Source of the DNA: Polynucleobacter sphagniphilus | GTDB taxonomy: Bacteria; Pseudomonadota; Gammaproteobacteria; Burkholderiales; Burkholderiaceae | Assembly: GCF_001953355.1 (NCBI RefSeq) | Contig: NZ_MPIY01000004.1 | Coordinates: forward strand, 1 to 60,642 | Direction of reading: 5' to 3' | Length of the DNA stretch: 60,642 nucleotides | Notes under the pieces: generated by a model | Told to the model about the DNA's origin: nothing | Database searches by the model: none | The model's input: the letters and a program-made list of their open reading frames with translations, nothing else | Part shown: in pieces, positions 19,159 to 28,958 of the stretch | Layout of the letters: every line of letters starts with the position of its first letter | Position numbering within the stretch: position 1 is the first letter of the stretch | Program-made: the position numbers and the translations under genes

Positions 19159-20832
19159 TTAGTCCCGGGAATAAATATCCACATTTTTTGTTTCGCGGAT
19201 AAATAAGGTTCCGATTACCAAAGTCATCGACGCAATGATGATTGGATACCAAAGACCATAGTAAATATTGCCATTCTGAGCAACCAAAGCAAACGAGATG
19301 GTTGGCAAGAGGCCGCCAAACCAACCGTTACCGATATGGTATGGCAGTGACATGGAGGTATAACGAATACGGGTTGGGAACATTTCAACCAATATTGCCG
19401 CTAAAGGTCCGTAGCTCATCGTTGCCAAGATAACCAAGATTGCCAACAAAACAACTACCATCACCATGTTAATTTGAGCAGGATCTGCCTTAGCAGGATA
19501 ACCAGCAGCATCCAAGGCTTCGCGAATCGACTTCTTAAACGCAGCATCTTTGGCTTTGAGCTCATCTGGAGCTAGGCCCTTAGCGTTATAGCTTTCAATT
19601 TCTTGATCGCCGATCTTCACCTTAGTAACTGCTCCAGCAGAAGCAGGGATAGTGCTGTAACTTGCAGAGTTATTAGCCATTACCTGCTTAGCAATATCGC
19701 ATGAGCTAGTGAATTTTGTAGTGCCGGTTGGGTTGAACTGGAAAGAACATTCAGCCGGATCTGCGGTGATTGCCGCAGGCGAATTTGCCATTGCCATTTC
19801 CAATTTTGGATTGGCGTAGTGGGTCAAATTATTAAACAATGAGATCGGCGTATTTGGGATATACAAAATCACCGCCAGTAATAGGCCACCCATGATCACA
19901 GGCTTTCTACCAATCCTGTCCGAGAGTGAGCCAAAGACCACGAAGAATGGCGTACCGATAACTAGTGCTAGAGCCATCAATAGGTTGGCCGTTTTACCAT
20001 CCACTTTCAATACTTGCGTGAGGTAGAACAAGGCATAGAACTGACCTGTATACCAAATTACTGCCTGGCCAGCAACCAAACCAAAGAGCGCCAATAAAAC
20101 GACTTTCAAGTTTTTCCATTGGCCAAATGATTCTGAAATCGGAGCCTTGGATAACTTACCTTCTGCTTTCATTTTTTGGAAAGCAGGAGATTCACTCATT
20201 GATAAACGAATCCAAACAGATATGCCAAGTAATACGATGGAAACGATAAATGGAATCCGCCAGCCCCAAACATCAAAATCGGCGCCTGTGAGTTCACGTG
20301 TAAACAGGATCACTAGCAATGAGAGGAATAGGCCCCCAGTAGCAGTCATCTGGATCCAAGATGTATAAGCACCGCGTTTACCATTTGGTGAATGCTCGGC
20401 AACATAGGTTGCTGCACCACCGTATTCACCACCTAAAGCCAAACCCTGAAGCATACGTAAGGCAATCAAGATCACCGGCGCTAGAACACCAATAGATGCA
20501 TAGCTTGGCAAACAACCGACTACAAAGGTTGAGCCACCCATAATGAGGATGGTTACTAAGAAAGTGTATTTACGACCAATCATGTCTCCAAGGCGACCAA
20601 AGACCAAGGCGCCAAATGGACGAACAATGAAGCCAGCCGCAAATGCTAAGAGAGCAAAAATAAAAGCTGAGCCCGCATCAAGGCCAGAGAAAAACTGTTT
20701 CGCAATGATGGCTGCAAGTGAACCATAAAGGAAAAAGTCATACCACTCAAAAACGGTACCCAGTGATGAAGCAAAAATAACCTTACGCTCTTCTGCCGAC
20801 ATCGGGACTGCCTTGATTGCTGTAGACATCAA
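19159..20832 (-). CDS. MFS transporter, metabolite:H+ symporter (MHS) family
   Basis: A 557-residue permease. EWYDFFLYGSLA in helix 1, GRLGDMIGRK and GSLSDRIGRKP are MHS-family signatures (dicarboxylate, proline/betaine and shikimate porters). It is about 120 residues longer than a standard MHS protein because of a hydrophilic insert at roughly residues 337-453 with two cysteines (362, 378), predicted outside the membrane between late helices. It is divergent from the propionyl-CoA synthetase gene. The substrate is unknown; a short organic acid would fit the neighbourhood. Confidence 0.85.
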   Translation of the reverse strand: MMSTAIKAVPMSAEERKVIFASSLGTVFEWYDFFLYGSLAAIIAKQFFSGLDAGSAFIFALLAFAAGFIVRPFGALVFGRLGDMIGRKYTFLVTILIMGGSTFVVGCLPSYASIGVLAPVILIALRMLQGLALGGEYGGAATYVAEHSPNGKRGAYTSWIQMTATGGLFLSLLVILFTRELTGADFDVWGWRIPFIVSIVLLGISVWIRLSMSESPAFQKMKAEGKLSKAPISESFGQWKNLKVVLLALFGLVAGQAVIWYTGQFYALFYLTQVLKVDGKTANLLMALALVIGTPFFVVFGSLSDRIGRKPVIMGGLLLAVILYIPNTPISLFNNLTHYANPKLEMAMANSPAAITADPAECSFQFNPTGTTKFTSSCDIAKQVMANNSASYSTIPASAGAVTKVKIGDQEIESYNAKGLAPDELKAKDAAFKKSIREALDAAGYPAKADPAQINMVMVVVLLAILVILATMSYGPLAAILVEMFPTRIRYTSMSLPYHIGNGWFGGLLPTISFALVAQNGNIYYGLWYPIIIASMTLVIGTLFIRETKNVDIYSRD

Positions 20833-21033
20833 TAGCTCCTATTTAATTTTTTTTATGAAAGATTAACAAGTTGCTAATTATGTATTCAAATAATTTAGTT
20901 TTGTGCCTTATTAGGGAAAACCTTAGATCAGAGATGCAGGGTAATCCCGAAGATTGATCTTTACTGCAAAGCACTTACACTCAATTGTCAAAATTAGAAT
21001 TATTTCTAAAGCATCTCTATAAAGAAAGTGTGT

Positions 21034-22911
21034 ATGTCTTATATCGAGTTCCACAAATTATCTATTGAGAACCCTAGCGATTTTTGGTCAGAACAAGCCA
21101 AGCTGATTGACTGGAAAAAACCTTATGACTCGGCATTGGATTACTCAAACCCCCCATTTGCCAAATGGTTTGTGGGCGGATTAACGAACCTCAGTTACAA
21201 CGCAATTGATCGCCACCTTGCGCAGCGCGGCGATCAGTTAGCTCTAGTAGCAGTATCTACAGAGACCAATCAAGAAAAAATCTATACCTATCAAGAGCTC
21301 TATGCAGAGGTGAATCGCATGGCAGCCATCCTGAAAGCGAACGGGGTTAGCAAAGGTGATCGCGTATTAATTTATATGCCAATGATTGCTGAGGCCGCCT
21401 TTGCCATGCTGGCATGCGCTCGTCTTGGCGCCATTCACTCAGTAGTATTTGGCGGCTTTGCTTCGCATAGCCTGGCCACTCGAATTGATGATGCGGAGCC
21501 AGTGGTGATTGTGACTGCTGAAGCTGGCATGCGCGCAGGCAAAATTGTCCCTTACAAACCACTGCTAGATGAGGCCATTGAGTTAGCCAAATACAAGCCG
21601 AAAAAAGTCTTGATCGTCAATCGGGGCCTGACACCGTTTACCCAAATCGCAGAGCGCGATTTAGATTACGCCACCGAATATCAAAAATATCATGATGAGC
21701 TCGTTCCGGTGGAATGGGTTGATGCTACTCATCCATCCTATATCTTGTATACCTCAGGCACAACCGGTAAACCAAAAGGAATTCAAAGAGATACCGGGGG
21801 CCATGCAGTTGCCTTAGCAGCCTCGATGAAATATATCTTTTGCGGTCAAGCTGGCGAAACCATGTTCACCGCCTCTGATGTCGGCTGGGCTGTAGGTCAC
21901 AGCTACACAGTCTATGGCCCCTTGATTAATGGCATGACCTCAATCATGTATGAAGGTACGCCTCTCAGACCCGATCCAGGCATTTGGTGGTCATTAGTTG
22001 AAAAATATAAAGTAACAGTGATGTTTACTGCGCCAACTGCAATTCGGGTTCTTAAAAAACAAGATCCTGCTTATTTAAGTAAATATGACTTATCGTCCTT
22101 GCGCTTACTCTTTCTTGCTGGCGAACCACTAGATGAACCAACAGCAAGCTGGATCCATGAGGCCATTAAAAAACCAATCGTAGATAACTACTGGCAGACC
22201 GAAACAGGCTGGCCCATGATGGCCATTCAAAGGGGGGTTGAGGTGATGCCGCATAAATTTGGCTCTCCTGGCGTACCAGTATTTGGATACAACCTCAAAC
22301 TACTCGATGAAAATACCGGAGAAGAATTGGGTCCAGACAAAAAAGGAGTGGTTGTGATTGAAGGCCCCCTCCCCCCTGGTTGCATGCAAACTGTTTGGGG
22401 TGATGACAAACGATTTATTAGTACTTACTGGGAAACTGTACCTGGAAAACTCACCTACTCGACTTTTGATTGGGGAATTAAAGATAAAGATGGGTATTTT
22501 TTTATTCTTGGGCGCACTGATGATGTGATTAATGTTGCCGGACATCGCTTGGGCACCCGAGAAATTGAAGAGTGCCTCTCCAGTCATAGCAACGTTGCCG
22601 AAGTAGCAGTTGTAGGCATTGAGGATCAACTCAAAGGACAAGTACCTATAGGTTTTGTCATTACCAAAGACGGCTCGAACGACCCAGAAATCGAATCAGA
22701 GTTAATGAAAATCGTTGATTCCAAATTAGGCGCACTAGCAAGGCCAGCAAAAATTTACTTAGTCAATTTACTTCCTAAAACACGCTCCGGAAAAATAGTA
22801 CGCCGTGCTCTGCAAGCGATTGCAGAAGGACGTGATCCAGGTGACATTAGCACTATGGAAGATAAAACGGTTTTAGGGCAAATACAGGAAGTGATTGATA
22901 GTAGAAAGTGA
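21034..22911 (+). CDS. prpE: Propionate--CoA ligase
   Basis: A 625-residue AMP-forming acyl-CoA synthetase. YTSGTTGKPKGIQRDTGGHA, the SDVGWAVGHSY motif, GRTDDVINVAGHRLGT and the acylation-lysine segment PKTRSGKIVRR are all present, and the QRDTGGHA stretch points to propionate rather than acetate. I prefer ATG at 21034 (MSYIEFHKL) over GTG at 21028. It activates propionate for the methylcitrate route. No prpBCD genes are in this window. Confidence 0.9.
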   Translation: MSYIEFHKLSIENPSDFWSEQAKLIDWKKPYDSALDYSNPPFAKWFVGGLTNLSYNAIDRHLAQRGDQLALVAVSTETNQEKIYTYQELYAEVNRMAAILKANGVSKGDRVLIYMPMIAEAAFAMLACARLGAIHSVVFGGFASHSLATRIDDAEPVVIVTAEAGMRAGKIVPYKPLLDEAIELAKYKPKKVLIVNRGLTPFTQIAERDLDYATEYQKYHDELVPVEWVDATHPSYILYTSGTTGKPKGIQRDTGGHAVALAASMKYIFCGQAGETMFTASDVGWAVGHSYTVYGPLINGMTSIMYEGTPLRPDPGIWWSLVEKYKVTVMFTAPTAIRVLKKQDPAYLSKYDLSSLRLLFLAGEPLDEPTASWIHEAIKKPIVDNYWQTETGWPMMAIQRGVEVMPHKFGSPGVPVFGYNLKLLDENTGEELGPDKKGVVVIEGPLPPGCMQTVWGDDKRFISTYWETVPGKLTYSTFDWGIKDKDGYFFILGRTDDVINVAGHRLGTREIEECLSSHSNVAEVAVVGIEDQLKGQVPIGFVITKDGSNDPEIESELMKIVDSKLGALARPAKIYLVNLLPKTRSGKIVRRALQAIAEGRDPGDISTMEDKTVLGQIQEVIDSRK

Positions 22912-22948
22912 TAGCCAAGCAAATAAGTTTCTGAGAGTTTTAAGTAGG

Positions 22949-23956
22949 CTAAATAATTCTTCGTTGCTTTAGCACTGCATAAACCAGTGCACCAGCTAAG
23001 CCCATGATGAACATGATCTCGTAAAAAGACCCTTTAAGGCCCGGCAGATCCTCCATATTCATACCCATGATTCCCGTGATCAGGGTCATTGGCAGAAAGA
23101 TAACGGTCATCACAGACAAGACCTGTAAATTACGCGCATTAAATTCGGCAACATGGGCAGCCTGCTCATCCTGCAGCACTCTTGCCCGATCGTACAGGTT
23201 GGATATATCTTGGACCAAGAAAGACAGCAAATCCAAATCATCAGCTAATCGAATTTTGTCCTCATTAGAAAACCAAAAAGGAGGATGTTTTTGTAAGCGA
23301 TGTAACGCAACGAGCTCAGGAGCAAATTGGCGTCGCAAACGACTGCATTGAATTCGAATGGCACCCAAATTTTCGTGCTCTGGTATATCCCTGCCTTTAA
23401 GAAGCAACTCCTCTAAGTCATCCATTTTTTCAGATACACGAAATAGCAAGGTTCTCAAATGCTCTGCACGCAAATCAATTAGTTCATGAAATAACTCAAT
23501 CGCGGAATGTGGATGCAACTCTCCTGCGCGTAAATCAGCCCTGAGTTTATCAGTTGTATTGAGTGGCTTGTTTCGAAGGGAGATCATCAAGTGCGGGGTC
23601 AAAATAGCCCACAAAGTACCTAGACTAGCTTCCCCATCAGCACCCCCAAACTCCTGATGAAAATCATTCATCACCATCAACAAGCAGTCATCTAACTTTT
23701 CAATTCTCTCGAGGCGACTGCGTGTAACGCCCTCACGGATCATCGCAACAGCACGCTCTGGCACTAGATTGGTTTTTTCAAGCCAACGCTGAACCTGTGA
23801 ATGAGATAGATTGAGGTGCAGCCATACTGATTGATCGGGATCAGCCAAGGCATTCCCAATTTGATTTGGGGGGATTTCATCACTCTTGCCTGATCGCATT
23901 GCCCAAGCAAAAACGACTCCATCAATCGGGAATGGAGCGGAATTCAGATCATTCAT
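22949..23956 (-). CDS. CorA/ZntB family divalent-cation channel
   Basis: A 335-residue CorA-superfamily protein: a long cytoplasmic alpha/beta and helical domain, then two C-terminal membrane helices with the selectivity motif MGMN (in GIMGMNMEDLP) between them. The length and the loop after GMN suit the ZntB branch, which moves Zn2+, or a CorA-like Mg2+/Ni2+ channel. Single gene, convergent with prpE. Confidence 0.85.
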   Translation of the reverse strand: MNDLNSAPFPIDGVVFAWAMRSGKSDEIPPNQIGNALADPDQSVWLHLNLSHSQVQRWLEKTNLVPERAVAMIREGVTRSRLERIEKLDDCLLMVMNDFHQEFGGADGEASLGTLWAILTPHLMISLRNKPLNTTDKLRADLRAGELHPHSAIELFHELIDLRAEHLRTLLFRVSEKMDDLEELLLKGRDIPEHENLGAIRIQCSRLRRQFAPELVALHRLQKHPPFWFSNEDKIRLADDLDLLSFLVQDISNLYDRARVLQDEQAAHVAEFNARNLQVLSVMTVIFLPMTLITGIMGMNMEDLPGLKGSFYEIMFIMGLAGALVYAVLKQRRII

Positions 23957-24148
23957 CTAGTTCTACCGGTTTAAACAAGGCACGAACCCTATTTAGTAAG
24001 CACTTATTGTATGACACTGAAAGTCTCCGATATTCGCGCTGCTGACATCAAACTGTCATATTAGTCAGATGAGTGGCATCGCTCAATTGTCATAATGCAA
24101 TGAAATAATCAAACGCATCAAGACTCCACAAAATGAAGGAAGTCAAAG

Positions 24149-24568
24149 ATGCAATATCAAATTATTCCCCTAGAGCTAGGATCCATTGTTGAACGTGAAG
24201 TATTTCAAAGCGACAACATGGAGATCAAATGTGGCTTAGTTTGGAAGCTAGGTTCAGTAGTAACCGAACAAAAGCCAATATTTTTAAAAAACTATCTACC
24301 CCACATTGGCATTTGCATCGCCGATATTAAAGGCGCACAGATTCGCGAGACATACAACAGCGAAAAAGTAATCTACTTCTCACAAACCGTTCCAGAGGCA
24401 TTAGAGGATGAGCTGACAGACATTTTCTATGGAATTTCACAGAAATTTTCTGGCTCCTATCAGGATATCTTCCAAGACCTAGGGTGGCAGCTCATTCGAT
24501 CAGAATCATTTATTTTTGGCGAGCTAGAAGTCAAAGAAATCAGCACCCTCCATCAACTTTATAAATAA
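24149..24568 (+). CDS. Hypothetical protein, 139 aa
   Basis: I do not recognise the family. The protein is soluble, mixed alpha/beta (FLKNYLPHIGICIADIKGAQ, EDELTDIFYGISQKFSGSYQ) with no signal peptide. It has a GGAAG-like site upstream of ATG and ordinary codon use, and converges with the alpha/beta hydrolase gene. Confidence 0.6.
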   Translation: MQYQIIPLELGSIVEREVFQSDNMEIKCGLVWKLGSVVTEQKPIFLKNYLPHIGICIADIKGAQIRETYNSEKVIYFSQTVPEALEDELTDIFYGISQKFSGSYQDIFQDLGWQLIRSESFIFGELEVKEISTLHQLYK

Positions 24569-24581
24569 GAGATGGCGCCAA

Positions 24582-25565
24582 TTAAATCATTGCCGATTGA
24601 ATAAACTCACATACTGGAACCGTAAATGGTGCTGGGTGTCCCGCACCAGGAACCTCAAAGGTCTTGAGACGGGGTATGTGAGTCTTGGCCTCGGAAACAC
24701 GCCGCTTAGTACAAATTTTTGAATCGCCCCCATAGATCAAGCTCACTCTCCCCTTATATCCCTCTAAAGATTCATGGAAGTTCATACCCCACACATCTGC
24801 TTGGTAAGCAAGATCAAAATGAGTGGGCAGTTGGACATCGGACATCGCTTTCTCATCCACATCAAATTCCCTGGCGAGCTCTCTTGCCTCTTTAAATCCA
24901 GCATCATTTTTCATCGACTTATAGAGTGAGTACAGCGAGGTCCAATTGACGGTTAGCGCAATATCATTTAATACGATGCCGAATATCTTTGAACCAAATA
25001 CCTTGCAAAGATACATTGCCAGTACACCGCCCATGCTAGTTCCAAGCACTGTGAGCTTAGGGCGCCTGCTTTGATCGCGAAACAACACTCCCTCAACAAA
25101 TTGACTTAGATCAGATAGGTAGAGTGACATCTTGTAGGATTGGTCAGAATCTAGATAGTCAGATTGACCGCGACCTGAAAAATCTACACTAATGACTTTG
25201 TAGTTAGGGGTCTTTAAAAAGAAATGGTGGATTCCCAAGAAAGAGGCTTTGGTCTCCAATAGCCCCGGTAAGCAAAGCAGAATATTTTCTGCATCAATTG
25301 AACCAGAGACGGTATAAGCAATTTTCCTAAGGCGCGCCCCATCTTGAATTTCATAGTAAAGCGTTTCTAGCAAGTTCTTTTCATCCCTTTCCACTACCGA
25401 AGGTGTACTTTCTACCTTGACTAAGGATTGCACTTGCATATGCGGCTGCTCTTGAATTTCGATGATTGTTTTCTTTCCGCCCAAAGGCTGTATCGACTTG
25501 AGAATTTCAGCCTTAACTTCCATGAGTAAATTAAATAACTCTTTCTTCATTGAAGTCTTCTCCAA
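24582..25565 (-). CDS. Alpha/beta hydrolase with N-terminal extension
   Basis: A 327-residue alpha/beta hydrolase. The first about 70 residues are hydrophilic, then the fold: LLCLPGLLETKASF, SVDFSGRGQSDY, nucleophile elbow LGTSMGGVLA, and C-terminal PGAGHPAPF with the catalytic His. It lies downstream of a phasin gene on the same strand but beyond a strong terminator, so it is probably transcribed separately. A polyester-related role is possible but only a guess. Confidence 0.75.
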   Translation of the reverse strand: MEKTSMKKELFNLLMEVKAEILKSIQPLGGKKTIIEIQEQPHMQVQSLVKVESTPSVVERDEKNLLETLYYEIQDGARLRKIAYTVSGSIDAENILLCLPGLLETKASFLGIHHFFLKTPNYKVISVDFSGRGQSDYLDSDQSYKMSLYLSDLSQFVEGVLFRDQSRRPKLTVLGTSMGGVLAMYLCKVFGSKIFGIVLNDIALTVNWTSLYSLYKSMKNDAGFKEARELAREFDVDEKAMSDVQLPTHFDLAYQADVWGMNFHESLEGYKGRVSLIYGGDSKICTKRRVSEAKTHIPRLKTFEVPGAGHPAPFTVPVCEFIQSAMI

Positions 25566-25684
25566 TCAAAGTATGTTGGCCAATATAAGCCACCTATAAA
25601 ACTGACTGTACAGATCATTCATGACAAAAATACTTAACTTGCACCATTAGAAGGCAGCCAATTGAACATAAAGCTTAAAAATAC

Positions 25685-25707
25685 AAAAAACCGCCCGAGG
25701 GCGGTTT
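25685..25707 (-). terminator. Strong terminator after the phasin gene
   Basis: AAACCGCCC / GGGCGGTTT, a 9-bp GC-rich perfect stem with a 2-base loop as written, is followed on the minus strand by a T run. It is placed 38 bp after the phasin stop. Confidence 0.92.
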
Positions 25708-25744
25708 CTCATGTACAACAGAATACGTATTGAGTAGCTTTGTA

Positions 25745-26317
25745 TTAAGCAGCTTTACGTGTTTTAGCAGCAGGCTTAGCAACTGCGTATTGACCTTGAA
25801 CGTTTGCCAAAGCAGCGTCAATAGACTTTTCAAAATTTGCGAATGCATCAGCTGCGCTTGCACGAGCCTGATCAAATTGCTGAACTGAAGTTTCAAAAAT
25901 AGATTTGAATGCAGATACAAAAGACTCAGAACCAGCTGGTGCAGTCTTAGTAGCTTCTTTAACAAATTTAACTAAGTCATCACGTGCATCATCAATAGAA
26001 GCATCAATGACCTCAGCAACTTGTTTATTGCTAGTGCGAACTACTTTGCTAACCTTAGCTTGGTAGGAAGTAGCGTACTTAACAACCTCTTGAGTAGCTT
26101 CTGGCTGAGCCAACTTAGCCAATTCTTGTGGATCCTTGATTGACAACAATTGTGTGCTTGCTTCTTGTGCAGCAACTAAAGCATCTTTAGCGGCAGCTTG
26201 ATTGATTTCAGCTAACTCTTGCGCGCTTTGTACAGCAACTTGTGCCAAATGTTTTGCAGTTTCAACAGCTTTAGCTTGAGCAGCAGTTAATTGGTCGTTT
26301 AATAGAGTTTGTGCCAT
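25745..26317 (-). CDS. Phasin family protein
   Basis: A 190-residue, alanine- and glutamine-rich, almost wholly helical protein with the phasin domain (AQTLLNDQLTAAQAKAVETA, repeated A-x-E/Q heptads) and a basic alanine tail (AKPAAKTRKAA). Phasins coat polyhydroxyalkanoate granules, so it implies storage-polymer synthesis in this organism. It is a single gene with a strong terminator, consistent with high expression. Confidence 0.9.
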   Translation of the reverse strand: MAQTLLNDQLTAAQAKAVETAKHLAQVAVQSAQELAEINQAAAKDALVAAQEASTQLLSIKDPQELAKLAQPEATQEVVKYATSYQAKVSKVVRTSNKQVAEVIDASIDDARDDLVKFVKEATKTAPAGSESFVSAFKSIFETSVQQFDQARASAADAFANFEKSIDAALANVQGQYAVAKPAAKTRKAA

Positions 26318-26565
26318 GGTAATTTTCCTAATGTAAGTAAAGAAGGTTTAATTTGTTGCGATGCACCATAGTACGACCAAACTTCTAAGTGATCAAGCAT
26401 TATTTGCGGCGGCGCAACATAAATAGGGTGTAAGACCACTATTTATATATAAATCATAGACTTACTGTTATTTAAGCAGGTCAAAATGGGCTCAAAAACA
26501 AGCCAAAACCATAAAATTATTAGGGTTTTATAGTCAAAAATACACGACTCAAAAGATCTAATTAC

Positions 26566-27039
26566 TTATTTTTGAGGGGCTTTTGGGTCAAATTTTGCAT
26601 ACTGAATATGGCATGCTTCACAAGCGCTATCAATTTCCGAGCCTGCGTCGAAAATAGCTTGTGTATCTTTGTTGGCAATAGCATTGAGCGTTTTTTCAGA
26701 CGCATTACTCAACCTTCGCGAATATGTCATCCACGGGCCATTGTCTTTCGCCCTACCCTCAAGCATCAGCAAGTTACTCGCCTCCATCAATGTGGCTGCG
26801 CTATTACGCAAAGCGTCCCACTGGGCCTCAGTATGGGGCGCTATTACTTTCTCGCCCTTGGTGGTGCTGATCCAAGCAACAGCATCCCAAATTCCATCAG
26901 CGGCGGGATCCAGAACCCAATCCATGAGCTGGGGCAAAGTTAAGCTTACATTAAATGGTGGCTTAGGGGGAGGCTCTGACTTTTCACACCCAAGTAATGC
27001 GAGGAGTGAGAAAAATAAAATGAATATCTTTTTTTTCAT
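26566..27039 (-). CDS. Class II-like c-type cytochrome lipoprotein
   Basis: A 157-residue protein with a lipoprotein signal (LLALLGCEKSE, lipobox Cys about residue 18) and one haem site CEACH near the C-terminus, as in cytochrome c-prime-type four-helix proteins. It would be membrane-anchored in the periplasm. The partner is unknown. Single gene between the phasin region and a hairpin. Confidence 0.82.
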   Translation of the reverse strand: MKKKIFILFFSLLALLGCEKSEPPPKPPFNVSLTLPQLMDWVLDPAADGIWDAVAWISTTKGEKVIAPHTEAQWDALRNSAATLMEASNLLMLEGRAKDNGPWMTYSRRLSNASEKTLNAIANKDTQAIFDAGSEIDSACEACHIQYAKFDPKAPQK

Positions 27040-27074
27040 GAAAGCAATATTACTGTGGCTGATGTAGTCTTATA

Positions 27075-27103
27075 AAAAATACCACCGTAGCGGTGGTATT
27101 TTA
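27075..27103. terminator. Bidirectional terminator hairpin
   Basis: A 12-bp perfect inverted repeat (AAAATACCACCG / CGGTGGTATTTT) with a 3-base loop lies in the gap between two minus-strand genes, downstream of the DUF6152-like gene at 27125. Confidence 0.85.
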
Positions 27104-27124
27104 ATTATCCGAGAGAAACCCAAA

Positions 27125-27563
27125 CTATTTAGATTGTTCTAGATTTGCATTCTCTTGAGCAAAGATGTCCGCTGTATACACTTTGCCCGTTTGAGTCTCT
27201 GTAATTTTCTTTAAAGCACCGCCTTTGCCACCATTTCGCAGCGGAAAAAAATTCAACGACCACTTTATCTCCAGCTTTCACTGCCGTTCTAGACCATCCA
27301 CCCACACGGATTAAATTGCCAGGGCTAGTCATCTCCATTAACCATAAGGATTGCTCATCACCTTCCTTTACCGCGCCTGAAACAAAGATCGCCACATGCG
27401 GATTGGTCCACTGCACTTCTTTCACTACACCGGTGATGGTCACCACTTGAGTGCGATCAAACATCGTCGTGGAATGATGGGCATTGACGGCAAAAGGAAC
27501 TATTCCAGTTGCTATGAATAAGGCCAATTTAAATAAATTAGTGATGGTTTTCATCGGGTTCAT
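27125..27563 (-). pseudogene. DUF6152-like exported protein, frameshifted near the C-terminus
   Basis: An exported small protein (signal peptide MNPMKTITNLFKLALFIA...; mature start AHHSTTMFD) with GVVKEVQWTNPHVAIFV, as in DUF6152-type proteins. The frame as written goes off at a T7 run (A7 at 27245-27251 on the plus strand), giving an unnatural Trp/Cys-rich tail. Removing one base gives FFPLRNGGKGGALKKI, then TQTGKVYTADIFAQ, ending at 27125 and making a 145-residue protein. The start could also be the ATG at 27554. It follows the gene at 27586 in one operon. Confidence 0.7.
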
Positions 27564-27585
27564 TTCATGATTTAGAAAAAATGGA

Positions 27586-28428
27586 TTATTGAGGCGGAAT
27601 ACGGTTGCCGCCAACATCATACTTTATTGGAACAAAGATATCGTTTCCAGTCTGATCTTTAGATTCGGAAAAGGAACCCTCTAAGCAAACGCCTTCAATA
27701 ATTTCATATTTGCGCGCACGTTGCCTGAAATACTCGCGAGTGGTTTTCCAAGGCTTGGTCAGCACATTCGGGGCAATGATTTCAATATCGTCATGCATGA
27801 TATCTTTACCTGCAAGATGAAAACGCTCAATTACCCGCACATCGCCATTGTTGGGTACGCCCACCGCTTCACTTACTGCCAAATAGGTTTGAGGTCGAAT
27901 GCCAGTGGTTTCTACCACCAAAGTATTACCCTCCCAATGCCCCACTGAGTAGCCATGAAAGGTTGGATCCGGATCATCGGGCATTGCTCGACCATCTGTA
28001 TAAATGCGACGTAAACGGTTTGAATCAGACTCTCCCAGAATAGTTACTCGACCTGGGGTAAACAAAAACTCAATCGAGTTATGCGTAATCAAAGCCCATG
28101 AAGGCATTGATTCAGGAAGGCAATTGGTGAAGAGGGGAGCCGGACGACCGGCCTTCTCTTCTACAAGCTGAAACTGAATGACCTTGGCCTGCTCAGGTTT
28201 CCAGGGGGGCATATTCGTATTGACCTGATTAAACTGATCGCTAATATTTGGATTCCAAGTACCGCTCCAATCAGGCAATTTGCCCAAGTCAGCATAATCT
28301 TTAGCAACAGGGGCTCGATTAATGATGGGCTTTTCTTGAGCATGAGCACTGCTGGCGAGAATGCTGTATCCAACAAGGCTATAAGCGCAAAAGCGCAACA
28401 CAAATTGGATGATGTGTTTAGACGACAT
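27586..28428 (-). CDS. Exported conserved protein, partner of DUF6152/DUF6644 genes
   Basis: A 280-residue protein with a signal peptide (MSSKHIIQFVLRFCAYSLVG, cleavage near SSAHAQ). The start at 28428 is favoured by GGGAAG upstream and by abutting the previous gene's stop. The mature part has no obvious catalytic motif; SGTWNPNISDQF, YTDGRAMPDDPDPTFHGYSV and GHWEGNTLVVETTG are family-like features seen in proteins of this operon type. Function unknown. Confidence 0.65.
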   Translation of the reverse strand: MSSKHIIQFVLRFCAYSLVGYSILASSAHAQEKPIINRAPVAKDYADLGKLPDWSGTWNPNISDQFNQVNTNMPPWKPEQAKVIQFQLVEEKAGRPAPLFTNCLPESMPSWALITHNSIEFLFTPGRVTILGESDSNRLRRIYTDGRAMPDDPDPTFHGYSVGHWEGNTLVVETTGIRPQTYLAVSEAVGVPNNGDVRVIERFHLAGKDIMHDDIEIIAPNVLTKPWKTTREYFRQRARKYEIIEGVCLEGSFSESKDQTGNDIFVPIKYDVGGNRIPPQ

Positions 28429-28430
28429 GA

Positions 28431-28949
28431 TTAACTTCCCATTGTTGGTGTCAAAGTGAAACCAATCCAGCGACCACAGATGATGATTGAGATCCACAAA
28501 AGCAAGGAGATCAATCCAGCCAATCTAGCTGATAGAGGAATGTGATTGCCCACCCCCCAATCAGCCATATCTCGACCAGTGATTTTCTGAAAAATCATCA
28601 TATTGATTCCGGCACAAATTAACAGGCACATTTTTGCCAGAAAAAAGGCATTGTGAGAATAGGTGATTGCTTTACTAATAAAGAGTAGTGACCCAGTGAT
28701 GAGCGCAATACCAAAAGCAATCCACGTCAATGGCAGAATGGCCTCACTCACCCTGTAGATCGTCTTTTCTAAAAAGGCCAATCCCATCAATCGCAAATCA
28801 ACCAGGGCGAGTGAGCCAAAAAAAATTGTAATGGCCAAGACATGAATAGACTCTATCCACGGAAATAGGTAATCATTTTCGCTAATTAATACCGCAAGCT
28901 GCGAATCGTTGAGCCAATTTAATAAATCAATGATTGTGTTCATTAGCAT
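28431..28949 (-). CDS. DUF6644-like membrane protein (1)
   Basis: A 172-residue inner-membrane protein with about four helices and a conserved early stretch (FPWIESIHVLAITIFFGSLALVDLRLMGL, given only by its ends here: FPWIESIHVL and LVDLRLMGL). The buried histidine and arginine suggest a small cytochrome-b-like or quinol-interacting protein, but no function is established. It is paralogous to the next gene upstream and shares its operon. Confidence 0.65.
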   Translation of the reverse strand: MLMNTIIDLLNWLNDSQLAVLISENDYLFPWIESIHVLAITIFFGSLALVDLRLMGLAFLEKTIYRVSEAILPLTWIAFGIALITGSLLFISKAITYSHNAFFLAKMCLLICAGINMMIFQKITGRDMADWGVGNHIPLSARLAGLISLLLWISIIICGRWIGFTLTPTMGS

Positions 28950-28958
28950 GTAGGACTC

